Shown: positions 35,131 to 45,400 of the stretch, one piece after another
How the letters are laid out: each line of letters opens with the position of its first letter
How positions within the stretch are numbered: position 1 is the first letter of the stretch
From: Craterostigma plantagineum
Lineage: Eukaryota; Streptophyta; Magnoliopsida; Lamiales; Linderniaceae
DNA: 64,000 nt
Direction: 5' to 3'
Assembly (NCBI GenBank): GCA_027422505.1
Contig: JAPQWV010000001.1
Span: 9,486,001 to 9,550,000 of the forward strand
Made by a program: the position numbers and the translations under genes
Notes under the pieces: model-generated
The model's input: the letters and a program-made list of their open reading frames with translations, nothing else
Databases searched by the model: none
Told to the model about the DNA's origin: nothing

Positions 35131-35259
35131 AGTACTACTCATATCACCGAGGTCGACCTACCTTTTCGGGAGTCCATCTATAGAAACTCCGAAGTTAAGC
35201 GTGCTTGACTTGGGGCAATCTAGGGATGGGTGACCCCCTGGGAAGTTTCTCAGGGTGCG
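35131..35259 (+). ncRNA. 5S-rRNA-derived segment in Cassandra right LTR
   Basis: Second copy of the 5S-like domain, 537 bp downstream of the first, with the same A- and C-box words and the same upstream tataaaagg. One visible change is tctcagggtgcg against tctcggggtgcg at its end. Confidence 0.83.
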
Positions 35260-36297
35260 TGTGAGCGAGTGCACGAAGCACGCTAAAAGGTTAAATGGTG
35301 GTACAGTGGGGCTAGACTATCAGTCGGAGTGTGGTGGGCCCAACCCCACTGGTCCTGGTAAGGACCGATGCTATAGTGACACCCGGTATGGGACGGGTCG
35401 TTACACATCCCAAAGAAACTTCTACTCATAGCAGAACTAGAACGAACACTAGAATTAGAAAGGAAGGCCTTTGCAAAGGAGCGAGATGAACTACTTAGCA
35501 AACTCTTTACACTAGAACAATTTCACAATACGAACTATCCCTCTACATCGAGTCAAGTACCCGATTCTCAAACATGTAAATGTAAGAGGATGGCGGAGAT
35601 GACTCCTGAAGCTGAAACTTGTTCAAACACTAACTCTCGTATTCCTATGGATACAGGGAATGTGCGTTCGACGTCTTTGGAAGGAAGTTCATTTGGAATA
35701 AAGGAGGACCCGCTCTTCTATGACAAGAAGAAAAGACCATCCTATATTCGTCTTTCCAACCCATGTACTGAATCCCAACATCTTAAGGACGTAGATAATT
35801 ATGTTACCAGAACGTATCTTTCCTTTGACAAACTAATGTCTATGTGTTGCTGTAATGACTTTATTCTTCCACGCTTTCATGAATATGAGGCACACGAACA
35901 CGCAACACTCCGACCGAAAAGGCAAACCTCCTCTACAACGCCCCTGCATTCTCCCAGTTCATCTACGCCCACGGTTAAGCGAAAACGCCATCCAACGCTG
36001 AATACAAAGTCACCTACTGCTCGCAAGCAAAAGACGACTAAAACCAAAAGGCGACAACAACAACCAAAACCTTCACGTCAATTCACGAATAAGACAACGT
36101 ATATGCAAGCGCAAGTTAGGCAAATATGGGTTAGAAAAACCATAATCCCACCTCCTCAAACAAATCACAAAGGGAAAGCTAAATTAGATCCAACACAACC
36201 TGATTTAGACCCCACATTTCCCGTTAAGCGCATGAAAATTTTACTTATATCACAAGAAGGTCCCGTCCGTAAACGGGGACCCAACATTTGCTGATGA

Positions 36298-37640
36298 TTG
36301 CAGGTCTGTCATGTGTGGTATCTAGACTCGGGTTGCTCCACACACATGACGGGGAACAAAGAGCTGTTGAGCAACTTCTCCGAGTGCTATCTCGGAAGGG
36401 TCTCCTTTGGAAACAGTCAAATGGCGCCAATTCTCGGAACTGGTGATCTCGTCCATGACAAACTGACGATTAAGGGCATCTCTTACGTCGAGGGTTTGAG
36501 CTACAATCTCTTCAGCATTGGTCGTTTCTGCGACAAAGGATACAAGGTTCTCTTCGAATCTGACATCTGCAGCATTATTGATGCCTCGGGACAGCCTCTT
36601 CTTTCTGGAATTCGCACGTCTCACCTTTACGTACTCAATCTTACGACCTCTCGACCAATTTGCCTTCTCTCCCGTGCTGCACCCAAGTTGAACGATCTAT
36701 GGCACCGGCATCTTTCACACCTCAATTTCAAGACTATCAACAAACTGCGTAAGAATAAACTCGTCAGCGGTCTACCCCAACTGTCATATCATAAGGAACA
36801 CCTCTGCTCTGCCTGTGAATTGGGGAAGATGAAGCGATCATCACACTTCTCTAAGGAAACGCCGTCCTCTAAGCTCATCCTTGAGCTCTTACACATGGAT
36901 CTATGTGGCCCAATGCCTACGGCTACACTCGGAGGAAGACGGTATATTCTTGTGACTGTCGACGACTTCTCACGCTATACATGGACGAAACTCGTTCGCA
37001 CAAAGGATGAAGTTCCTGATTTAATCATCGAGTTTGTTGTTACGTCCCAAACTCTTCATCAACAGAAGGTTCGGATTATCAGAACTGACAATGGAACTGA
37101 GTTTAAGAACAAGAAGCTCAGTGATTTCTATGCTACTCAGGGCATCACCCAGCAGTTCTCAGCTGTGAAGACACCAGAACAGAATTGTGTCGTTGAGCGT
37201 AAGAATAGGACACTAGTTGAAGCAGCTAGGACTCTCCTCATCCATCCGGACTTCCTCACTCTCTTTGGGGCGAAGCTATTCGAACGGCCTGTTACACGCA
37301 GAACCGGGCTTCCATCCACAAGAGATTCAACCGCACCCCATACGAGATGCTGAATAATCATCGTATCCCAGATATATCTTATCTAGGGGTCTTCGGTTGC
37401 CGATGTTTTGTGGCCAATGATCGCCAACATCTTGGGAAGCTTGATCCAAAAGCACTTGAAGGAATCTTTGTTGGATATTCGCTGAACTCGAAGGCATACA
37501 GAGTCTATCTTAGGGAGAAACGATCAGTAATAGAGAGCACAAATGTCACATTTGACGAAAGCGAAGGCGACCTCATGGCTTCTGCTCATATCAGTCCAGA
37601 ACCAGGTCTTCTACAGTCGTTAACAAAAGGTCAACCTTCA
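36298..37640 (+). pseudogene. copia C' protease, GAG-pre-integrase and integrase
   Basis: Same order as copia C: WYLDSGCSTHMTG (36318), WHRHLSHLNF (near 36700), CSACELGKMKRS (near 36808), Asp in LLHMDLCGPM, Asp in IRTDNGTEF and Glu in NCVVERKNRT, where the usual Gly is Cys. A 1-bp loss near 37243 (ctcatccatccggac against the tccaatccggac of C) shifts the frame in the core's C-terminal part. The frame resumes at 37347 with EML and FGCRCF. It is preceded by the double TGA shared with copia C. Confidence 0.9.
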
Positions 37641-39630
37641 ACGACGGGAATCTCCTCATCTGAGGGCAATTCTGGTGAACTGGATCTCGATCTACTCTTC
37701 GAGTACTTCTATCCAGTCCCCAAGACTCCCGTCGCCACCACTCAAACTACCGCTGCACCTACTCCACATACACCACCAGCTATTAGCGGTGATGTCGTCC
37801 CGCCAAACTTGGATGATCTCAATCTCAACGAAGACGACATTTTACCCAACCCTGGGAACATTGCTGATCCTGATGCTGAACCTTCTCAATCTACTACGGT
37901 TGAGATCTCTTCTTCGGACACCGGACCCCAATCTAACGAGCCTCCAATCGATACAAATGCGGCCAGCTCCTCACAAACCAATGTACCACTTTGGGCTCGC
38001 TCTCATCCTACCGATCAGATTATTGGGGATCCCACATCCGGTGTTTCGACGCGTTCGGCTACGATGAATGAAAGTTTGTTTGCTTGCTACCTCAGTCAAG
38101 CCGAACCATCACGAGTAGCTGAAGCTCTCAATGATCCTGATTGGCTGATTGCAATGCAGGAGGAAATAAATCAGTTTGAACGTTTACAAGTCTGGGAACT
38201 CGTACCACGCCCTCACAACAGATCCATTATCGGCACGAAGTGGATCTTCAAGAACAAAAAGGATGAAGACGGTGTTTTCATCCGCAATAAAGCAAGACTT
38301 GTGGCTAAGGGGTACAACCAACAAGAAGGCATCGACTACGATGAAACTTTCGCCCCCGTTGCCAGGATCGAAGCTATACGAATTTTTCTTGCCTTTGCTG
38401 CTCACAAGAACTTTAAATTTACCAAATGGACGTGAAGACTGCATTTCTGAATGGATTTCTCAAAGAAGAAGTGTACGTTGATCAACCGGAAGGGTTCTTG
38501 AGCGAAGAGTTTCCTCATCACGTATATCGACTCTACAAGGCCTTCTACGGACTAAAACAGGCTCCCTGAGCTTGGTACAACGTCCTTTCAGACTTTCTTG
38601 TTCAGTCTGGGTTCAAGAAAGGATCTCTGGATACAACTCTCTTCACCAAGCGGAGTGGCCCGGACATCATGATTGTGCAGATATATGTCGATGACATCAT
38701 TTTTGGATCGACTAAACCACAACTATGTGAAGAGTTTGCAGAATTGATGAAAGAGAAGTTTGAAATGAGTATGATGGGCGAGCTGAATTTCTTTCTTGGT
38801 CTTCAAGTGAAGAACTCCCCGACGGAATCTTCATCAACCAGTCCAAATACATCCATGACATCCTCGAGAAATATGGAATGAAGGATGCTAAGACTGCTGC
38901 TACACCTATGTCTCCCTCTGGCCGACCCGCCGCGGACCCATCTGGTGCTCCCGTTGACCAAACCGTCTATCGTGGGATAATAGGATCTCTTCTGTACCTC
39001 ACTGCTAGTCGACCGGATATCGTTCTCTCAACAGGAATCTGCGCTCGTTTCCAGGCTACACCTAAGGAATCCCATCTCACTGCTGTCAAAAGGATTCTCC
39101 GCTATCTCAAAGGAACACCCAATCTGGGTTTGTGGTACCCCACTCGATCGGACTTCAAACTGGTTGGATTCTCTGACTCGGACTATGCAGGATGCAAGAT
39201 GGATAGAAAAAGCACCTCTGGAGCTGCACACTTCCTGGGCGGTAAACTCGTGAGTTGGTCTTCTCGAAAACAAAACTGTGTCTCAACATCGTCGACGGAG
39301 GCAGAATATGTCGCCGCGGCTAGTTGTTGTTCACAGCTTTTGTGGATGAGAACCCAACTACGAGATTTTAATTTTCATGCTGATAAAATTCCGATTTACT
39401 GTGACTCAAAGAGTGCGATTGCGATGACGAGTAATCCGGTACATCACTCGAGAACGAAACACATAGATATTCGTCACCACTTCATCAAAGAACATGTCGA
39501 ACAAGGGACGATTGAATTGCACTACGTCACAACCGAAGATCAACTGGCCGACATTTTCACAAAACCGTTGGATGTCAAACGATTCCAACACCTAGTGACT
39601 ATGTTGGGCATGTTGAATATTCAGTTGTGA
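37641..39630 (+). pseudogene. copia C' reverse transcriptase and RNase H
   Basis: A linker (37641-38060) retains the segment that copia C lost to the LTR fragment. RT starts at [15 protein letters not shown] (38065), then [15 protein letters not shown] and [15 protein letters not shown] frame change at about 38415 (aaatttaccaaatgg, where C has aagttTACC) breaks it before [10 protein letters not shown], and CGA turned TGA near 38567 follows. The catalytic [11 protein letters not shown] is at about 38684. Another shift near 38818 is in the QLPDG segment. RNase H (38878-39630) is open, ending LGMLNIQL. Confidence 0.9.
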
Positions 39631-39720
39631 TCAATCGACCATACATGAACTTTGATAAAGTGTACATATTTCCTTTTCACTTCACTTCATTCTCTATGTG
39701 TCTTCTAAATTATATCTCTC

Positions 39721-39801
39721 AAGGGGGAGTTTTCGATTAAGGGGGAGTTTCTGGTTATTTTTCTCTCAAATTAAATGGGGAAGTTTTAGGTTAAGGGGGA
39801 G
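39721..39801 (+). other. Three internal polypurine-tract-like motifs of C'
   Basis: AAGGGGGAG at 39721-39729, 39739-39747 and 39793-39801, starting 91 bp after the pol stop. Same arrangement as in copia C. Confidence 0.75.
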
Positions 39802-39829
39802 TTTCTGATTATGCCTTTTTCATTTAAAA

Positions 39830-39860
<31 letters not shown>
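39830..39860 (+). repeat. ATA/AAT trinucleotide microsatellite
   Basis: About ten copies of ata/aat followed by an A-rich run. At the same place copia C has only a T-rich (minus A-rich) run near 22365, so the microsatellite expanded in C'. Confidence 0.9.
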
Positions 39861-39864
<4 letters not shown>

Positions 39865-41679
39865 TAAAAAAAAATTTAAAAAAAATTTTGATTGAAATTT
39901 TAATTCCTTGGTCAAAACAGAGTCAAAATTGGACCAATTGAACACCAATTGGACCCAATTTTGACCAAGCCCGCGAAAATTGAATCAGGGCCCAATCTTG
40001 ACCAAGCCCACGAATTTCGGCCCATTAACTCAAAATTTCGCATGAACAGTCACTAAACCCCTAAAACCCCAAAACACTTTACTCTTTTTCACAATCCTAC
40101 AAATTCCCGAGAAAAAATTCAAAAACTTCGCACCCCACACTTAAAAATTTCTCAACCTCTCCCGTCATCGTCGTCATCAAATCTGTCCTCAAAACCCGTT
40201 TTCCTGCATTCTCCGTTGTCAAAATCAGCTTTTCGGTATGAATACACCCTAAATAAACCAATTTCAGTTCGTTTTAATCATGTCTATGCACCGTTTTTGC
40301 TGAATTTTTCTAGGTTTAATATTATTTCTCGGCTTAAATCAGGACGCATGTTAGGTTTTAGGTGTTTGTAACCCCCAAATATGTAATTCCCGTCCGAGTT
40401 CGAGTCGATTGAGTCCAGTTCATTGCATTGTGGTTAAGATTTGAGTAGGTCTAAGGCAAAAATCACAGCGTCATTTTGTACGATTTCGCACAGTGTTCTT
40501 CACCGCGAAAATTTTCTCGAAAAATTACTTTAACAATAGGTTTTCGCTGCTAAAGTGAGTAAGGTTCTGCGAAAAGTTTATCCGAGAAATTCCTCACGTT
40601 AAGTTTCTCTTCTACAGTACGTAAAATCCTGAGAAAATCTTATCCGAGAAATTTTTTTTTCTTTTCCATTAGATTTTCGCTGCTACAGTGAGCAAGGTCC
40701 TGCGAATTTTTTTCTTTGAGAAATTTCTTGCTACACTGTCTAAGGCCCGCGAAATTTTTATCCAAGAAAATTTTACGTTCGTTAAAAAATTCCGTGGCTA
40801 CAGTGAATAAAATCCCGCGAAAGTTTTATGATAGAAAATGTTTCCATACGTCAAAATTTTCGCTGCTACAGTATGTCATGCCCCGCGAAATTTTCATATA
40901 CCACACTTCATATTACATTTTCGCACCATCACCATTTCGCAACTACAGTAACCAATTTCTCAACCCGTGCATGCGAAAATTTCTTAAAATTTCTCAATCT
41001 GAGAAAGTTCACAATCCGAGAATTTCTTTTCACTTGTCAAACTGAGAAATTCCAACCCGAGAAATTTTACCACTTAAACAGATTTCCCTCAAAGATTTAT
41101 CACTCTGTGCAACCTTCATATCACTTGAGAAAATTTCACACCTCTTGAGAAAATTTTTAACCGCGAAAATTTTTATATAACATGTGAAATTCCATAACTT
41201 GCAAAAAGTTGCCACTACATGCGAATTTTTAAACTAAATGCAAAATTTTTTTTCTCGACATGTCTATATGTGATAATCAGGGAAATTTCCGTTGCATGCG
41301 AAAGTTTTGATAACTTGTGTCATTTCATAATCTGCGAAAGTTTTCACTACGTGCGAAAATCTAACACTACATGCGAATTTTTCCAATATCTGCGAAAATT
41401 ACTCTCGACCTGTATATGTGCGATAATCTGAAAATTTTCTCATTACATGCGAAAATTTTGGACAAATTGCTAAATGTCTTAACTTGCGAAAAATTTCCTG
41501 CGCGAAATTCTACACTAAATGAATTTTTTTTCTCTCTCGGTTAGTTAGTTTTATTTATATCCTTACGATTTTGCGCACTTGTATGTTTCACTTTATTGTT
41601 ATACCCACAAATTACGTATATCCATTTTCTCGCAACTTAGTCCGTACTAATCATGTTAAAATTACTGTCAAGCACAGAT
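39861..41679. repeat. Repeat-array spacer between pol and additional ORF of C'
   Basis: Non-coding. 40500-40890 holds about six units of 60-75 bp with the order ttttcgctgctacagtga, gtaaggtcctgcgaaa, ttatccgagaaattt. 40890-41520 is dense in tgcgaaaattt and ctgcgaaa words, with the longer word ctcgacatgtctatatgtgataatc at 41253 and a variant near 41403. It corresponds in reverse complement to 20780-21720. The closing ATG of the additional ORF is at 41680. Confidence 0.75.
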
Positions 41680-42447
41680 ATGACTAGCAAAAATCAAGAT
41701 ACAATTGAAGCACTTGAGGCAGCAGCACTCCAAAGGGACATCTCTCGCATCGAGCTCAATACTCTAACATATGTTCCACCGATCAAGCAGATCTTCCCAA
41801 CAAGTCAATGGGCGACCTTGATTCCCAACAATTACATGTTGGACTTGGACAGCTTTCGGTGCGATGCCCCCATCATTATAGAAATCCTCAAAGGGCACCC
41901 ACTTCGCCACGCCCTCACTCATGAAGACCCAGAAGCACAAGTGTATCTTCAACAATTCTGGCACACGTTGCAGATAGCTGGACCACTCCACCTTGCCAAA
42001 AACTTATCCGCCATAATTGATCAAGAAACAGTGGTCCTCACTCGAAAGATACTCCAAGAAGTCCTTCAACTCCCTGTCTACTCCCCATACGACCCGCTAC
42101 CAACCCATGAACAACTCATCGAGGACATAGACAGACTGGGCTATCAACCAGAAAACAAGAAGAAGAAGGGCCCACTTGTCCTCAGTGAAGTCACCACCCG
42201 CAATCTACCTCAACCGTGGCGAACGCTGTACCTGCTGGTGAACAAATGCATGTCAGGGAAGCATGCTAGTCAGGACCGCGGAAACTTTCAAATCCTCACC
42301 ATCCTAACCGGCATCGCCCACAACCGCAAGTACAACTACGCCGACATCATATGGATGGATCTCGTCTCCATGATCCAACGTCGCGACCAGGAAGTCGCCA
42401 AGGGATCACAAACCGCTTCGTCCCTTACATGCGGTGGCTCCCAGCTC
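41680..42447 (+). pseudogene. copia C' additional ORF, N-terminal domain
   Basis: ATG at 41680 (MTSKNQDTIEALEAAA). It carries the same N-terminal domain as copia C: LNTLTYVPPIKQIFPTSQW, QFWHTLQIAGP, YDPLPTHEQLIEDIDRLGY, LPQPWRTLYLLVNKCMSGK and YADIIWMDLVSMIQRRD. A 1-bp loss at about 42403 (aagggatcac against aagggagtcac) ends the frame just before the tandem array. From residue order and length (about 240 residues to this point) it is a conserved globular domain; function unknown. Confidence 0.8.
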
Positions 42448-45400
42448 TCATCAAACATTTCCGCTTGCACTCCACCAACATTCGCATCCGCCCGGCAACG
42501 AAACACTTCCTAATCCCCACTGTCGAGAAGTTCGCCAAGAAAAACACTCCGGCGAAAGATCGACACGCAATGATAATCCCAGACGACGTTCTCGCCTACG
42601 CCGACCCGACCAACCTGCACGTCCGAGAATACCGTGCCTCTACAGCCTCTTTCCGCGAAAGCCCTCATCCACTATCCACTGTCCCAACGGTGCAGATCAA
42701 CCCCACTGCTCCTAACCCCGGGACTAGCCAAACCCCACCACCACCTCCAAAAAGTCATCGAGTCGCGCCGCATCCTCTTCCACCCGCGTTCCGAAAAACG
42801 GTCGCGAGAGGATGACGTAAGCCGCCCCACGGAGCGTTGATCGAAACAAAAACACGATCGACCTCCTCAGCCACAGATAAGCCGAGCCGAACCAATAGGT
42901 ACAGGAGGTGATGTGTTCACCTCCCGAGTAGAAGACGTGGCATCTGGCTCAACCACGCAAATGACCCCACCAATCCACTCATCTTCCTCTCTACAGGAAG
43001 ATATTTCATTCCACGAGGAGCCACGTATGCCATCGACATCCCGCTTGGAGATAGTCGATGTTGAAACAAGCAGTCCCTCGCCTCAGACTGTATCCTCTTC
43101 ATGCACATCGAGTATAGTGCCCTCACTCCCCATAATTTCTTACATTTCTAGGACACATACACCTTTCATCGCACTACAGAGTCTTCGTGATTCTGTCAGA
43201 ACGCTCGGTGATGTCTCTGTGACTGAGAGCGGAAGACCTACGGCCAACATCACAACAACCGTGAGCCTAGGCCATCATTCGATTGAGTCTGTCTCATCGA
43301 TGATGCCAACGGGAAGTCTGAGTGACCCCATCTTTTCCCGTCCTGTGCAAACGGGCGGCCGATCGGCTATCTTCTCCGATTCGATGACAGTTGGAATTCT
43401 TCGTGATTCCAACTTCTTAAACTTACCCCAGTTCGTGACTGAGACCGCGTTAGAGACTCGTCTTCAAGAGTTTGTGAAACTCTTGAGGCGTCTATCCTCG
43501 ATAAAGTCTACGCGCGTCTCGATGCGTCCACCATCGACAAAGGCAAAGGTGTGGCCCCGAGACGCCACCACCAACTCAAAATGTGGACGCTGAAGCTGTT
43601 CTCTCCTCCATCTCCGCAAAGGAACTCTTCTACATCCTACGAGCAAGATTCGAGTCAATGGCGGAACTCGACAAGGAGGAACAGCAAATGAAGAGGATAA
43701 TGACTCAATCGGTGGCTTGCCGCACTCAAGGCGAGTCGAGCGGGATCAGGCGCGACGATCAAGACGATGATCAAGATCGCCGCGAGGGGGAGAATAGGCC
43801 GCAAGCCTCACAATCACAAGGACTCGTGCAATCGACGCCGCCTTCCTCCTCTGCACCTGAAACAACGCCCGCAACAGAAACCTCACACCCCACTAGCCAA
43901 AAATCCCATCTCATCAAACATTTCCGCTTGCACTCCACCAACATTCGCATCCGACCGGCAACGGAACACTTCCTAATCCCCACTGTCGAGAAGTTCGCCA
44001 AGAAAAACACTCCGGCGAAAGATCGACACGCAATGATAATCCCAGACGACGTTCTCGCCTACGCCGACCCGACCAACCTGCACGTCCGAGAATACCGTGC
44101 CTCTACAGCCTCTTTCCGCGAAAGCCCTCATCCACTATCCACTGTCCCAACGGTGCAGATCAACCCCACTGCTCCTAACCCCGGGACTAGCCAAAACCCC
44201 ACCACCACCTCCAAAAAGTCATCGAGTCGCGCCGCATCCTCTTCCACCCGCGTTCCGAAAAAACGGTCGCGAGAGGATGACGTAAGCCGCCCCACGGAGC
44301 GTTGATCGAAACAAAAACACGATCGACCTCCTCAGCCACAGATAAGCCGAGCCGAACCAATAGGTACAGGAGGTGATGTGTTCACCTCCCGAGTAGAAGA
44401 CGTGGCATCTGGCCCAACCACGCAAACGACCCCACCAATCCACTCATCTTCCTCTCTACAGGGAGATATTTCATTCCACGAGGAGCCACGTATGCCATCG
44501 ACATCCCGCTTGGAGATAGTCGATGTTGAAACAAGCAGTCCCTCGCCTCAGACTGTATCCTCTTCATGCACATCGAGTATAGTGCCCTCACTCCCCATAA
44601 TTTCTTACATTTCTAGGACACATACACCTTTCATCGCACTACAGAGTCTTCGTGATTCTGTCAGAACGCTCGGTGATGTCTCTGTGACTGAGAGCGGAAG
44701 ACCTACGGCCAACATCACAACAACCGTGAGCCTAGGCCATCATTCGATTGAGTCTGTCTCATCGATGATGCCAACGGGAAGTCTGAGTGACCCCATCTTT
44801 TCCCGTCCTGTGCAAACGGGCGGCCGATCGGCTATCTTCTCCGATTCGATGACAGTTGGAATTCTTCGTGATTCCAACTTCTTAAACTTACCCCAGTTCG
44901 TGACTGAGACCGCGTTAGAGACTCGTCTTCAAGAGTTTGTGAAACTCTTGAGGCGTCTATCCTCGATAAAGTCTACGCGCGTCTCGATGCGTCCACCATC
45001 GACAAAGGCAAAGGTGTGGCCCCGGAGACGCCACCACCAACTCAAAATGTGGACGCTGAAGCTGTTCTCTCCTCCATCTCCGCAAAGGAACTCTTCTACA
45101 TCCTACGAGCAAGATTCGAGTCAATGGCGGAACTCGACAAGGAGGAACAGCAAATGAAGAGGATAATGACTCAATCGGTGGCTTGCCGCACTCAAGGCGA
45201 GTCGAGCGGGATCAGGCGCGACGATCAAGACGATGATCAAGATCGCCGCGAGGGGGAGAATAGGCCGCAAGCCTCACAATCACAAGGACTCGTGCAATCG
45301 ACGCCGCCTTCCTCCTCTGCACCTGAAACAACGCCCGCAACAGAAACCTCACACCCCACTAGCCAAAAATCCCATCTCATCAAACATTTTCGCTTGCACT

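Larger units (their letters stand above)
34404..35405 (+). mobile_element. Cassandra TRIM element (1,002 bp)
   Basis: Non-autonomous LTR element without coding capacity. LTRs of 465 bp each (34404-34868 and 34941-35405) start TGTGACGCCC and end TCGTTACA. The target duplication CATCC is at 34399-34403 and 35406-35410. The internal region is only 72 bp, with the tRNA-Met primer site TGGTATCAGAGC at 34871-34882 and a purine-rich end ggcggaagctggtgggca. The LTRs carry a 5S-rRNA-like segment, the hallmark of Cassandra. The LTRs differ at a few sites (for example gtgtcaggg/gtgccaggg and ctcctgg/ctcgtgg), so the insertion is fairly young. It depends on another element for its enzymes. Confidence 0.93.
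33955..36294 (+). pseudogene. copia C' gag-pol linker, split by Cassandra
   Basis: Equivalent to 27711-26382 of copia C. The left part (33955-34403) has a frame break after AACTTCACCTTTG, then VETEFYN and SSSAVISEEKRVQNIHWAEIAYDYTE, and a CAA-like codon turned TAA at 34358. Cassandra occupies 34404-35405. The right part (35411-36294) includes LERTLELERKAF, CKCKRMAEM, an intact KKKRPSY where C has a stop, and the basic tract, ending GPNIC before a double TGA (36292-36297). The insertion interrupts the linker at CATCC. Confidence 0.8.
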
